Source: Planctomycetota bacterium | GTDB taxonomy: Bacteria; Planctomycetota; Phycisphaerae; SM23-33 | NCBI GenBank assembly: GCA_022705325.1 | Contig: JAKJER010000004.1 | Location: forward strand, 62,001 to 126,000 | DNA length: 64,000 nucleotides | Direction of reading: 5' to 3' | Part shown: piece by piece, positions 1 to 9,053 of the stretch | Position numbering within the stretch: the first letter of the stretch is position 1 | Layout: the number at the start of each line of letters is the position of its first letter | Notes under the pieces: generated by a model | Databases searched by the model: none | What the model was told of the DNA's origin: nothing | The model's input: the letters and a program-made list of their open reading frames with translations, nothing else | Position numbers and translations under genes: made by a program

Positions 1-1693
1 TGGCGCCGACGACGGTGTCCATGCGGTAGAGCGGGTCGGCCAGCAGGGTCACGCGGCTGTCGGTGGCCGGGATGGTCGAGACGTAGATCCGCAGCTCGCC
101 CTCGCGGGTGGTGATGAGCTCCTCTCGCCAGTCGCCGAGGATGTCGGCGACGGCGACGACGTTGCCCTGATACTGGATGAGCTTGGTCTTGGCCTTGTAC
201 TTGGCGACCTGCCCGCCGCCGTGGCCCCCGGTCACCAGCTCGCGTTGCGGGTCGGCGTCCCAGTAGGCGACGCGCGGGCCGAACCTCCAGGGCATCTCCT
301 TGCTGAGGACCTTGCCGTCGCTGCTGTGGAGGCGGGCCCAGGCGGCGGCCTTCTTCTCGTCGGTGTCGGCGGAGTAGCACTCGGCGCCGGGGTGCTCAGG
401 GTCGATGTCGCTGCACATGCCGTAGCTGTGAACGTGTCGGGTCGCGCCCTGGTGGCCCCAGAGGATCTTGCCCGTCCTCGCGTCGACCATGCACATGCCG
501 TTGGCGGCCTTCTGCCGGGCTTCGACGCCGTAGTAGATCTCCAGGCCGCCACGCCGCGGGTCCAGGTCGCCGACGTACAGGTGATCCGGGTGGCCCAGGC
601 CTGTGGACCACATCTCCTTGCCGTCATCGTCCAGGCAGGCCGAGCCGAACAGCACCTCGTCCTTGCCGTCGCCGTCGACGTCGGCGGCGTGCATCCAGTG
701 GGCGCCCTGGCCCCAGTACTTGCGGTCGAGCTTCTGGTTGGACCACTTCCACCGCGGAACCAGCTTGCCCTCGCGCAGGTCGTAGGCCTCGATGATGATG
801 ATGTTGTACGTGCCGCGGTTGACGATCAGGCTGGGCCGCTGCCCGTCCAGGTACGCCACCGCGAGCTGGTTGCGCGAGGCGTAGTTGTAGGCGTGCTGGC
901 CCTGCGAGGCGAACAGCTCGCGGGCTGGCCAATTGGCGCGGGCGATCTCCTTGCCCGTCGCGCCGCCGAGCACCAGGATGTACTCCGGGCCGCTCTGCAC
1001 CTTGCCCTCGGCGTCGCGCGGATCGCCCTCGCTGGCCTTGCAGACCACCTCCGCCTTGCCGTCGCCGTCGAGGTCCCACACCACGTAGGGCGAGTACCAG
1101 ATGCCCCGCTCGATGGCCCAGCCCATGTCGTAGGTCCACAGGTGCGTCCCGTCGGCGCGATAGGCTTCCAGCTTGTACGTGTCCGGGCTCTTCTTCCAGT
1201 ACTTATACCACGGGTCGACGTTGTCGCCCGGCTGCTTGATCACGTAGTCGAGCTGTCCGTCGCCGTCCAGATCAGCCGGGGCGAATTTCTGGAAGCGGTA
1301 GTCGCCCTTGAGCGGCAGGACGAGGCAGCCCTCGCCCTGGCCCGGCTTGTACGTCGTCTGCCCGACCGGCCCGGGCCTGGCGTCGCCCGAGACCACCGGC
1401 CGGACGGTGTACGTCAGCTCCTTGTCTGTCGGCGCGGAGGCGTCGAGGAAGTCGGTGGTCTTGGCGATGGGCTGCTTGTTCAGGTGGGTCTCCGGGCCGT
1501 CGCCGGCGCGGCGATAGACGTCGAACGTCGTCCGGGCCGACTCGTCGCCAAACCAGCGCCAACTCAGGTAGACCTTGCCCTCGCCCGCCCGCACGGCCAC
1601 CAGGCCGCGATCGAGCTTCTCACGCGGAGCGGCCGGGAGCAGGGACGAGCAGACGCATACGGCGAGAGACAGAACAACGAGCGAGGAACGCAT
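1..1693 (-). CDS. Rhamnogalacturonan lyase-like (PL11), 3' end cut by window edge
   Basis: This frame is open from an ATG at 1693 to the left edge (564 codons, no stop seen), so the C-terminus is missing. The product begins with a signal peptide (MRSSLVVLSLAVCVCSSLL) and then reads like family PL11 rhamnogalacturonan lyases (YesW/YesX type). There is an N-terminal fibronectin-like part (YLSWRWFGDE, TTFDVYRR), then repeated calcium-type propeller blades (DLDGDGQLDYVIK, DLDGDGKAEVVCK, DVDGDGKDEVLFG). PL11 enzymes cleave the rhamnogalacturonan I backbone of pectin by beta-elimination in the periplasm or outside the cell. An AAGGAG site lies 8 nt before the start. The gene follows the sulfatase stop at 1733 by 39 bp and is probably the last visible gene of the operon that starts near 9.85 kb. 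The usual family length is near 600 residues, so little is lost. Family is seen; exact substrate is inferred. Confidence 0.85.
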   Translation of the reverse strand, partial: MRSSLVVLSLAVCVCSSLLPAAPREKLDRGLVAVRAGEGKVYLSWRWFGDESARTTFDVYRRAGDGPETHLNKQPIAKTTDFLDASAPTDKELTYTVRPVVSGDARPGPVGQTTYKPGQGEGCLVLPLKGDYRFQKFAPADLDGDGQLDYVIKQPGDNVDPWYKYWKKSPDTYKLEAYRADGTHLWTYDMGWAIERGIWYSPYVVWDLDGDGKAEVVCKASEGDPRDAEGKVQSGPEYILVLGGATGKEIARANWPARELFASQGQHAYNYASRNQLAVAYLDGQRPSLIVNRGTYNIIIIEAYDLREGKLVPRWKWSNQKLDRKYWGQGAHWMHAADVDGDGKDEVLFGSACLDDDGKEMWSTGLGHPDHLYVGDLDPRRGGLEIYYGVEARQKAANGMCMVDARTGKILWGHQGATRHVHSYGMCSDIDPEHPGAECYSADTDEKKAAAWARLHSSDGKVLSKEMPWRFGPRVAYWDADPQRELVTGGHGGGQVAKYKAKTKLIQYQGNVVAVADILGDWREELITTREGELRIYVSTIPATDSRVTLLADPLYRMDTVVGA

Positions 1694-1732
1694 AGTCACT
1701 GCTCCTTCTTGTTCGAGCGTGCGGAGGTCCTG

Positions 1733-3274
1733 CTACTTCTTCTTGCCGGTGGGCGTCTTCTTCGGCTGGGGCCGGCCGCCGCCTCGCCCGTTGGGCTTGG
1801 CCGGGTCGTACGCGGGGTTGGGCGTGGCCATCTTCGCGCCCACGTCCTTGCGCCAACGCTGGATCTTGCCCAGCAGGTCCTTGACCTTGTCGGGATGCTT
1901 GTCGGCCAGGTTGTTCTGCTCGCCGATGTCGTCGGCGAGGTTGAACAGTTCGACCTTCGGCCCCTCGGTCCATTCGATGAGCTTCCAGTCGCCCTCTCGG
2001 ACGGCCGAGCCCGGCGCCCCGCCCTGGTTGCCGTAGTGCGGGTAGTGCCAGAAGACCGCCCCGCGGTCGCGGGTCCGGCCCTGCAGCAGAGAGGTGAAGC
2101 TCATCCCGTCGACGTGCTGGGCCGTCTTTGCGGGCACGCCCGCGATCTCCAGGATCGTCGGGTAGAAGTCGGTGCTGGTGACGACCTGCGAGCACGTGCT
2201 GCCGGGCTTGGTCACGCCCGGCCAGCGGACCATCATCGGTTCGCGGATGCCGCCCTCGTACAGCCAGCCCTTGCCTGCCCGCAGGGGCAGGTTGCTCGTG
2301 GGCGAGCCCTCGGACGTGGACAGCCCGCCGTTGTCGGACATGAAGAAGATGACCGTGTTGTCGGCCAGGCCCATGCCTTCCAGGGCGTCCAGCACCTTGC
2401 CGATGGCCTGGTCCATGGCCTCGACCATGCCCGCGTAGACGACGTGGTCCTGGCTCAGGCGGACCTGGCGCGGGGGCTCGGAGCCGAACTTGTTGGGCTC
2501 GCCTTTCATTTCCTTGAGGCGGTCTTCGTACTTCTTCTTGAGGTCGGCGCGGGCCATCAGCGGCGTGTGGACCGAGTAGAACGCCAGGTACGCCAGGAAC
2601 GGCTTGTCCTTGTCCTTGGCCTGGGTCGACTCGATGAACTTGACCACCTCGCTGCTGAGGCGGTCGGGCAGGTGCTCGCCCTTGGGCCCGTCCTCCAGGC
2701 GCGGGTTGCCGTAGGGCGAGAAGTACTTGCCCGGCCCGTAGGGCCCGCCGGCGGAGTGGCCGCCCTTGTTGACGTCGAAGCCCTGGTCCTCGGGCCAATG
2801 GCCCTGGGGCCCCAGGTGCCACTTGCCGAAGAAGCCCGTCGCGTAGCCCGCCTCCTTGAGGGCCTCGCCCAGCGTGATCTCGTTCAGATCGAGTTGGAGG
2901 CTGTACGGGGCGGGCAGGCAGATCGTGTTGCGCTTCCACCCGGCCGGCTGGGCGGCGCCGATGTAGTCGGTGACGCCCGTGCGTGCGGGGTACTTGCCGG
3001 TCATGATCGACGCCCGAGTGGGCGAGCAGACCGGGCAGGCGGCGTAGGCGTCGGTGAACTTCATGGCCGAGGCGCGGAGCTTGTCCAGGTTCGGCGTGTC
3101 GTAGAACGAGCTGCCGAAACACCGCAGGTCGCGCCAGCCGAGGTCGTCGACCAGGAAGAAGACGAAGTTGGGCTTCTTGGAGGCGGGCTTGTCGGCTGCA
3201 TGCAGGGCGGTGTGCGGCAAGGCGCCGGCTGCGGCGGCCAGGCTGCTCCACTTCAGGAAGTCGCGTCGGTTCAT
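1733..3274 (-). CDS. Tat-exported type I sulfatase
   Basis: A 513-residue arylsulfatase-family protein. The N-terminus is a twin-arginine signal (NRRDFLKW followed by an Ala-rich stretch). The metal-binding pair is D43-D44 (FLVDDLG). The formylglycine signature is C83-S-P-T-R, the residue converted to formylglycine in active sulfatases. A DNGG motif (SDNGGLSTSEG) supplies further metal ligands. The protein should remove sulfate esters from a sugar in the periplasm; the natural substrate cannot be read from sequence. The start codon overlaps the stop of the ankyrin lipoprotein upstream (ATGA at 3271-3274), so translation is probably coupled. The C-terminus ends in a basic, Pro-rich tail (GRGGGRPQPKK). 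A formylglycine-generating enzyme is needed but is not encoded in this window. Confidence 0.93.
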   Translation of the reverse strand: MNRRDFLKWSSLAAAAGALPHTALHAADKPASKKPNFVFFLVDDLGWRDLRCFGSSFYDTPNLDKLRASAMKFTDAYAACPVCSPTRASIMTGKYPARTGVTDYIGAAQPAGWKRNTICLPAPYSLQLDLNEITLGEALKEAGYATGFFGKWHLGPQGHWPEDQGFDVNKGGHSAGGPYGPGKYFSPYGNPRLEDGPKGEHLPDRLSSEVVKFIESTQAKDKDKPFLAYLAFYSVHTPLMARADLKKKYEDRLKEMKGEPNKFGSEPPRQVRLSQDHVVYAGMVEAMDQAIGKVLDALEGMGLADNTVIFFMSDNGGLSTSEGSPTSNLPLRAGKGWLYEGGIREPMMVRWPGVTKPGSTCSQVVTSTDFYPTILEIAGVPAKTAQHVDGMSFTSLLQGRTRDRGAVFWHYPHYGNQGGAPGSAVREGDWKLIEWTEGPKVELFNLADDIGEQNNLADKHPDKVKDLLGKIQRWRKDVGAKMATPNPAYDPAKPNGRGGGRPQPKKTPTGKKK

Positions 3275-4401
3275 GGTTGGCTCTCTTTCCCATTAGTGTA
3301 TACGCGTTCTGCGATGTCACCCCATTCCTTCTCGCCCAGGAGTGAAGGGCCCGGTTCAGCCCAGCGGCAAGCGATCATCTTGTCGTTGTCGGAGTACCTC
3401 TCTTGCCTGCCCTTGTCTTCCCATCGCGGCACGACGGCGTAGACCTGGACAGGCGTCCGGTCCGGATGGCACATGGCGATAGCCAGCTCCCATTCTCCTC
3501 GCCCGGGGACATTCGTCGGGCGAATCTCCACAAGCGCAAAAGGGATGTAGTCTTGGTTGGCCGTCGCGATCCCCCAGCGAACCAGCTTCATGGACCGGTC
3601 CAGTATTGCCACCTCGTAGGGGGTCCCGAAAAGCTCGACTCCCGGGTACTGCAGGCAGACCAGGAACCGGTCGTTCCCCTTTCGCCAGATGGCGGCGAAG
3701 ACGGGATGAGGTTCCTGGATCTTCTTCATGCGGTCGATGCCCACCCGGGCAGCGCCGTGCCACAGGGAGGACACGCCCGGCAATTCCGACCTCCTGGCCC
3801 GTAGCAACTGGTTCATCTTCTCCCGCTGCTTCAGAGAATCCAGGGCTTGTTTCCTTCCCTCAGGATCGGATTCTGCAGCCAGGACCTTGTGCGTGCGTCC
3901 CTCCGCCAGGGCTGACTGCAGCAGGGCCAGATCGAGGGCATTCAGATCGTAACCCTCCTTTAGCAGGTGCCGAACGACCTCCAGGCGTTCGGCGTCGACC
4001 GCCCAGGACAAGGGCGTGCCGCCCCACTTGTCCTTGCGCAGCGGGTCCGCTCCCTTCTCCAGCAGGCGTTCGACGATCGCCAGCTCGCCCTGCCCGGCCA
4101 TGTAGTGCAGGAGCGTTGAGCTGGAATCGTGCATGGCGGCGTTCGGGTCGGCCCCTGCATCCAGGAGGCGTGCTACGAGTTCGGCGTGTCTCCGAATCGC
4201 CGCCGCCATGATCAGCGGCAGCCCATAGCTGGTGCGGACGTTGGCGATCTCCGGATGGTCCCTTAGGATCGCCAGGACCGCCTGCTCGTTGCCTTCGTAA
4301 TAGTCTTCGATGGCGATGGCCCGCTCGCCGGGCGTCGCACAACCGCCCAGGGCCGCCAGAACCACCACAAGCGGCAGAGTCATCCACCGTGCTCGTTTCA
4401 T
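3271..4401 (-). CDS. Ankyrin-repeat lipoprotein of unknown function
   Basis: I start this 376-residue protein at the ATG at 4401, which has GGGAGA 7 nt upstream and opens directly into a lipoprotein signal with lipobox LGGC (Cys at residue 21). An upstream in-frame ATG at 4422 lacks a good site. Residues about 30-170 contain three to four ankyrin repeats (for example LVARLLDAGADPNAA, IVERLLEKGADPLRK, VVRHLLKEGYDLNAL). The C-terminal half (about 180-376) matches no domain I recognise; it is rich in aromatic beta-strand-like stretches (RFLVCLQYPGVELFG). The gene sits between two sulfatase genes, 27 bp after the first and overlapping the second by ATGA. A role tied to the sulfatases (assembly, retention or inhibition) is possible but is inference from position only. 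Confidence 0.85.
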   Translation of the reverse strand: MKRARWMTLPLVVVLAALGGCATPGERAIAIEDYYEGNEQAVLAILRDHPEIANVRTSYGLPLIMAAAIRRHAELVARLLDAGADPNAAMHDSSSTLLHYMAGQGELAIVERLLEKGADPLRKDKWGGTPLSWAVDAERLEVVRHLLKEGYDLNALDLALLQSALAEGRTHKVLAAESDPEGRKQALDSLKQREKMNQLLRARRSELPGVSSLWHGAARVGIDRMKKIQEPHPVFAAIWRKGNDRFLVCLQYPGVELFGTPYEVAILDRSMKLVRWGIATANQDYIPFALVEIRPTNVPGRGEWELAIAMCHPDRTPVQVYAVVPRWEDKGRQERYSDNDKMIACRWAEPGPSLLGEKEWGDIAERVYTNGKESQP

Positions 4402-4428
4402 GTTGGCTCTCCCGGGCTGCACATTCGC

Positions 4429-5994
4429 TTACGACCTTTTCGCCTTTCGGCCCGCGGCGGGCTTAGGCTTCTTCCAGATATCCACCGGCACGTCGTTCTT
4501 CTGCGCGGGGCCGGGGGTGGAGCGACCGTCGGCGACGTACTTCTCCAGCAGCCTGGTCAGCTTCTGGACCACCTCGGGCTGCTCGGCCTGGAGGTTCTTC
4601 TGCTCGCCGAGGTCGGTCTGGATGTCATAGAGCTGGCACTCCGGCGACCCCTTGGCGCGGGCCTGATCGTCCTTGGGCGAACTCCACCCGCCCGAGCCGG
4701 GGCAGAGTTCCAGCTTCCAGTTTGCCTGGCGGATGGCGAATCGCCCGCTGATGGAGGCGTGGACGACGGCTTCGCGGAGCGGGCCGTTGTCGCGACCCAG
4801 CAGGGCGGGCAGGATGGAGACGCTGTCCTCGCCCGCGTCGGCGGGCAGCTTGTCGCCCAGCACGTCCGCGCAGGTGGCCATCAGATCGTTCAGACAGATG
4901 ATCTGCTTGCTCGTCGTGCCTGGCTTGATCCGTCCCAGCCAGCGGGCGAAGAACGGGATGCGGTGCCCGCCGTCCCAGATGTCGGCCTTGTGGCCGCGGA
5001 GGTCGGCGCTGGGGTAGTGGCCCTTGGCCTGGAGGGCTTCGATCTTGGCTGCGGGCGAGCAGCCGTTGTCGCTGGTGAAGATGACCAGCGTGCTGTCCGT
5101 GAGGGCCTGGCGGTCCAGTTCGCCCAGCACGGCGCCGACGGTGGCGTCGACCTGCATGACGAAGTCGGCGTACTCGTTGAGCCCGCTCTTGCCCTTCCAC
5201 TCCTCCGTTGGGACGATGGGCGTGTGCGGGGCGCTGAGGGGCAGATACAGGAAGAACGGCGTGCGGTCGTTGCCGGTCCGCTTGGCGGCGCCCGCCCGCT
5301 CGCCGATGTACTCGACCGCCCGGCGGGTCAGGCGGGGGAGCATCTCGATCGGCTCGATGTGCTCGATGAGCCGGTCGTCACGGTAGAGCTGGTGCATGTC
5401 GCGGGCGTGGTGGAAGCCGAAGAACGTGTCGAACCCCCGCGTGGTGGGCCCGCCGATGATCTTCGTGCCCACGGGCGGGCCGGCGACTTTCTTCTTCTTG
5501 CCGCCCGCGTCGGGGGCGTCCTTCGCCGCGCCGCCCGAGCGGTCGTAGCGGAAGCCCAGATGCCACTTGCCCACGCAGGCGGAGTGGTATCCGCTCTTCT
5601 TGAGCAGAGCGGGCACGGTGAGGCGGTCGGCTGCGATGAGCGGCTCGGCGTCGCCGGTGAGCACACCCCCCTGGAGGCGGGTCCGCCACGGGTAGCGACC
5701 GGTCAGCACGCCGTAGCGCGTGGGCGTGCAGACAGCCGACGCGGAGTGGGCGTCGATGAATGTCATGCCCTGGCCGGCGAGCTTGTCGATGCAGGGCGTG
5801 GGGATCTTGCCCCGCTTGGGGTTCAGGCAATGCACGTCGCCGTAGCCGAGGTCGTCGGCGATGATGAAGACGATGTTCGGGCGCTCCCCGCCCGTATCGC
5901 CGCCCGCCGCCTGCGCCAACAGCCGCGCCGCCCATCCGCCGCCGGCTGCCAGGCCCGCCAACGCCTTCAACATGTCCCGTCGATTTGTGCGCAT
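4429..5994 (-). CDS. Tat-exported type I sulfatase
   Basis: A 521-residue sulfatase. The start at 5994 gives MRTNRRDMLKALAG, a clean twin-arginine signal; the longer frame to 6033 adds 13 unlikely residues. D47-D48 (IADDLG) and the formylglycine motif C89-T-P-T-R are present, as are KWHLG and SDNGC motifs. A Lys-rich insert (DAGGKKKKVAGP) lies near residue 165. It resembles the sulfatase at 28404 much more than its operon neighbour at 1733: both share GYGD, LNP-RGKIPTP, AVC-PTRYGVLTGRY and GPGSGGW at matching positions, so the two are paralogues. The C-terminus (STPGPAQ-NDV) is also shared. The gene lies 70 bp downstream of the TolA-like gene and is probably in the same transcript. Substrate is unknown. 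Confidence 0.93.
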   Translation of the reverse strand: MRTNRRDMLKALAGLAAGGGWAARLLAQAAGGDTGGERPNIVFIIADDLGYGDVHCLNPKRGKIPTPCIDKLAGQGMTFIDAHSASAVCTPTRYGVLTGRYPWRTRLQGGVLTGDAEPLIAADRLTVPALLKKSGYHSACVGKWHLGFRYDRSGGAAKDAPDAGGKKKKVAGPPVGTKIIGGPTTRGFDTFFGFHHARDMHQLYRDDRLIEHIEPIEMLPRLTRRAVEYIGERAGAAKRTGNDRTPFFLYLPLSAPHTPIVPTEEWKGKSGLNEYADFVMQVDATVGAVLGELDRQALTDSTLVIFTSDNGCSPAAKIEALQAKGHYPSADLRGHKADIWDGGHRIPFFARWLGRIKPGTTSKQIICLNDLMATCADVLGDKLPADAGEDSVSILPALLGRDNGPLREAVVHASISGRFAIRQANWKLELCPGSGGWSSPKDDQARAKGSPECQLYDIQTDLGEQKNLQAEQPEVVQKLTRLLEKYVADGRSTPGPAQKNDVPVDIWKKPKPAAGRKAKRS

Positions 5995-6063
5995 AATCAC
6001 CCTGTCGATTGTGACTCCTCGACCATCAAACACAAGGATTAATGAGCGGGCGGTGAAAGGATT

Positions 6064-8679
6064 TCACCGTTTGACCGGCTTCATGCAGATCAGCAGGCTG
6101 TAGCGGGTCTCCTTCCAGCCGTTTTCCACGCGGCAGAGGATGCGGTTGAGGCCCTTGCGGAAGTGGACGGTGCGGTAGCCCTCGTCGGCACGCCAGGGCT
6201 TGAGCTGGCGGCCGCTGGTCCAGACGAGTTGGCCTTCGATCCACAGGCGCGAGTTGTCGTCGCTGCCGACGGCGATGTGGAGGTCCATCGCCTCCTCGAA
6301 GAACAGCTCGGTGTAGGCGTAGTAGATGCCGTAGGGCTCGTCGTCGTTGGGGGGGATGTCAGCCCTGGGGCACTTGAGGAACTTCCACTTCAGCAGGCGC
6401 CCGTCCTTGCCGGGGTAGGTCGCGTCGAGGTCGATGACCGACTCGGGGGGGAACTGCGTGTCGATGTTGCGCCGGCGCGGGTTGGGGAACGGCCCGATGG
6501 TGTACCACGAGTCGACGTACACCCAGTGGTCGGCGGCGTGGGCGTCGGCACGGGCGATGATGCGCCGGGCGGGCAGGACCTTGGGGTCCCTGCCGCGGAT
6601 GGGCCAGGGGTTGTTGTCGTAGGCGGGCTTCTTGCCGCCCTCGCCGGGTCCGGCGGGGGTCGGGTTGGCCTGGTTGCCTTCGCTGGCGGCGGGCTTGGCG
6701 GCACCGGCCTGCATGGCCGCGGACACGTCCTTGTGGCGATTGGACTCGTCCTCGGCGGCCAGTTCGCGAAGCTGCGCCTGGCGGGCGGACTCCGCCTTGA
6801 TCGATGCCAGCGAGCCGCTCAGGCCTCCCTCGCCGCCTTCTTCCTCGCGCATGCCGCGGGCCTTGTCCAGCAGGCGGTAGGCGGCTGCCACCATCGAATC
6901 CACCTCCTGCTCAGCCCGCTGGACTTCCTGCTTGTGGGCCTCGACGCCGCTGGCCGTCTGCACCTTGCCCGTCAGCAGCCCCTTGTTCAACTCGGGCCGC
7001 TCGGTCTTGGGCAGGACGGTTTGCGCCAGAGAGTCGGCCTTGGGGATGTTGCGGATCATGGCGACTTCCGTGGCCTGGACGTGGCGGTAGGCCTCGGCCA
7101 CCCGCTGCTCGGCCTGCACGGCGCGATCGTACAACTGGGCGATGTCGGCCTTGGACAGGTCGGCTTTCTGCGGTCGAGTGGGCTTGGGCACCTGTTGTCC
7201 CGCAGGGACCTGCGGCTTCTGCACCAGCGTGCTGGGTTGCTCCTGCGACTTCATCGCCTTCTCCAGCGCGGCGATGGCCTGCTGCTGGTCGGCCTTGGCG
7301 GTCTCCTGGAGCTTGTGGGCGTCCTGCTGGTCTTTGGCCGTCTGGGCTTCCGAGTCCTTGTCGGTCTTGTTGGCCAGGTCGGCCTTGGCCTGAGCGGCGG
7401 CCAGTCGCTCGCGGGCCTCGGCGATCTTCTTCTCCTGGTCCTTGACGCCCTGGTGGGCCTGCTCGACGCGGGCCTGGGCCTTTGGCACTTCCTGGGCCTT
7501 CTTCTCGGCGTCGGTCCGGGCGAGTTGGAGGGTCTTCCTGGCCGACTCGATCTTGGCGGCCGCGGACTCGGCAGCCCGCTGGGCAGTCTTGGCCTTGGAG
7601 GCCAGGGAGCGGGCGGTCTCGTCGGCTTTGCGGTCGCCCTTGGGTTTTTCGGGTGTGCGGGCGGCGTCGGCGGCCTTTTTGGCGTCCTTTGCGGCCTGCT
7701 CGGCGTCGGTGGCGTCCTGCCCGGCCTGCTTGGCGGCCTGCTCGGTGTCGGCGAGTTTCTGCTGTTGCTCGGTCACCTTGGCGTTGGCGTCGTCCACGCG
7801 CTTCTTCGCGTCGGCCAGCGCCTGGTTCTCTCGCTCGACTCGCTTGTGGGTGTCGGCCAGCCGCTTCTCATTGCCCTCCAGGCTTCGCTGAGCGGACTCC
7901 AGTTCGTTGCGGGCGTGTCGGGCCTTCCACTCGGTCTCCTGGGCCTTTTCCTGGTTCTCGTTGGCCTGGTCCTGCGTGGCGGAGGCCTGCTTCTGGGCGT
8001 CCTCCGCCTTTTGCTGGGCGGAGCGGGCGGGCTCGTACTGCGCGGCGGCGAAGGCCAGGGCTTGGCGGGCCTTGCGCTGGGCATCCCCGACGGCCGCCAA
8101 GGCCTCGCCCGCAGCCGCCTGGGCGGCGATCACCTGGTTGGTCTTCTCATGGGCCTTCTTCTGGGCCTGGTCCTTTTCCTCGCGGGTGGCTGCGGCCAGT
8201 TCCTGCCGCTTGGCCTGGGCCAGCTCGGCCTGCTCCGCCTTGGCCTTGGCCTCGGCCTCCAGGGCCTTCTGCTGGGCGGCCAAAGCTTCCTTCTGGGCGG
8301 CCAGGGCCTTCTGCGGCGCCTGCTCGCTCAGGTCCTTCGCGAGTTCCTCGTACTCCTCGTCGCGCTGGTCGAGGATGTCGATCATCTCCTGCTCGGCCTC
8401 GAAGAGGTCCTCGAGCTGGTTTCGCAGGACCTCGCTCTCGCGGTCGCGGTAGTACTCGACCATCTCCTCGATCTTGTCGGCGCGGGCGACGACCTGGAAC
8501 TCCTGCGGGTCGGTGGGGGGCAGGAGGATCTGGCGCAGGGGCGTCAGCCACAGCGCCAGCAGCACGCCCACGTGCAGGAGGACCGACACCGCCAGCCACA
8601 CGCCGTCGTGGTTGCGGTCGTGATACAGGCGAAACTCACTTGGACTCGGCTTGTTCGCGTCGGGTGTGGAACTTGACAT
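6064..8679 (-). CDS. TolA/TonB-like coiled-coil protein with C-terminal PA14-like domain
   Basis: An 871-residue protein, third in the exbB-exbD order. The ATG at 8679 has AAGGGG 6 nt upstream; the frame runs on upstream only to a TTG. Residues 1-25 are cytoplasmic, and about 26-46 form a single membrane anchor (VWLAVSVLLHVGVLLALWL), as in TonB and TolA. From about 65 to 610 it is Ala/Lys/Gln/Glu-rich, with long heptad-like coiled coil (LEDLFEAEQEMIDILDQRDE, then many AEQAAKDAKKAA-type runs). The last 160 residues hold WYTIGPFPN, GSDDNSRLWIEGQLVW and KGLNRILCRVENG. This is the pattern of a PA14-like beta-sandwich common in planctomycetes and thought to bind sugar. It overlaps exbD by 44 bp. 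It probably transmits force from ExbB/ExbD across the periplasm; what the C-terminal domain contacts is unknown. Confidence 0.85.
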   Translation of the reverse strand: MSSSTPDANKPSPSEFRLYHDRNHDGVWLAVSVLLHVGVLLALWLTPLRQILLPPTDPQEFQVVARADKIEEMVEYYRDRESEVLRNQLEDLFEAEQEMIDILDQRDEEYEELAKDLSEQAPQKALAAQKEALAAQQKALEAEAKAKAEQAELAQAKRQELAAATREEKDQAQKKAHEKTNQVIAAQAAAGEALAAVGDAQRKARQALAFAAAQYEPARSAQQKAEDAQKQASATQDQANENQEKAQETEWKARHARNELESAQRSLEGNEKRLADTHKRVERENQALADAKKRVDDANAKVTEQQQKLADTEQAAKQAGQDATDAEQAAKDAKKAADAARTPEKPKGDRKADETARSLASKAKTAQRAAESAAAKIESARKTLQLARTDAEKKAQEVPKAQARVEQAHQGVKDQEKKIAEARERLAAAQAKADLANKTDKDSEAQTAKDQQDAHKLQETAKADQQQAIAALEKAMKSQEQPSTLVQKPQVPAGQQVPKPTRPQKADLSKADIAQLYDRAVQAEQRVAEAYRHVQATEVAMIRNIPKADSLAQTVLPKTERPELNKGLLTGKVQTASGVEAHKQEVQRAEQEVDSMVAAAYRLLDKARGMREEEGGEGGLSGSLASIKAESARQAQLRELAAEDESNRHKDVSAAMQAGAAKPAASEGNQANPTPAGPGEGGKKPAYDNNPWPIRGRDPKVLPARRIIARADAHAADHWVYVDSWYTIGPFPNPRRRNIDTQFPPESVIDLDATYPGKDGRLLKWKFLKCPRADIPPNDDEPYGIYYAYTELFFEEAMDLHIAVGSDDNSRLWIEGQLVWTSGRQLKPWRADEGYRTVHFRKGLNRILCRVENGWKETRYSLLICMKPVKR

Positions 8680-9052
8680 CGCGCACCCCTTCAATGGCGC
8701 ACATCTCCATGACTTCGATCACGTGCCGCCAGGCCGTGTCCTGGTCGGCGTCGAGACGGACGGGCAGGTTCTGCTGCTTGGCCTGTCGGACCTTCTCGAA
8801 GAGCTGACTCGTGGTGGCGGGTTCGGAGTTGACGTACAGCTTGCCGTAGCGGTCCAGCCCCAGCACCAGCGTGTTCAGCTCCTGGCGGACCTCGACGGCG
8901 GCGTCGCTGTAGGGCAGGGTGACGGGCAGCTCGCGGTTGATCTTCTTGATGGTGGTGGCCACCAGGAAGAAGATCAGCAGGAGGAACACGCAGTCGATGA
9001 GCGGCGCCATCTGGACCTGGGCGTCGTCTTCGTCGGGCAGGTTGACGCGCAT
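8636..9052 (-). CDS. ExbD/TolR-family biopolymer transport protein
   Basis: A 138-residue protein of normal ExbD/TolR length. It has a short N-terminal cytoplasmic segment, one membrane helix from about 16 to 36 (LIDCVFLLLIFFLVATTI) carrying the conserved protonatable Asp at D20, and a periplasmic domain. The start ATG at 9052 lies 1 bp after the exbB stop (TGACATG). With ExbB it would form the proton-driven motor of the inner membrane. The neighbouring TolA-like protein supplies the force-transmitting partner, and no TonB-dependent receptor is present in the window. Whether the set serves a TonB-like import role or a Tol-like envelope role cannot be decided from sequence. Confidence 0.93.
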   Translation of the reverse strand: MRVNLPDEDDAQVQMAPLIDCVFLLLIFFLVATTIKKINRELPVTLPYSDAAVEVRQELNTLVLGLDRYGKLYVNSEPATTSQLFEKVRQAKQQNLPVRLDADQDTAWRHVIEVMEMCAIEGVRDVKFHTRREQAESK

Positions 9053-9053
9053 G

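Noticed and set aside
221-3442. Plus-strand open frame of 1073 codons across the RG lyase and sulfatase genes
   Set aside because: Val/Ala/Leu-rich antisense shadow in GC-rich DNA; the minus strand carries recognisable catalytic motifs and proper starts over the same bases.
6163-8676. Plus-strand Gly/Leu-rich open frame of 837 codons
   Set aside because: Complement of the Ala/Lys/Gln-rich coiled coil of the TolA-like gene; no ribosome site and no domain.
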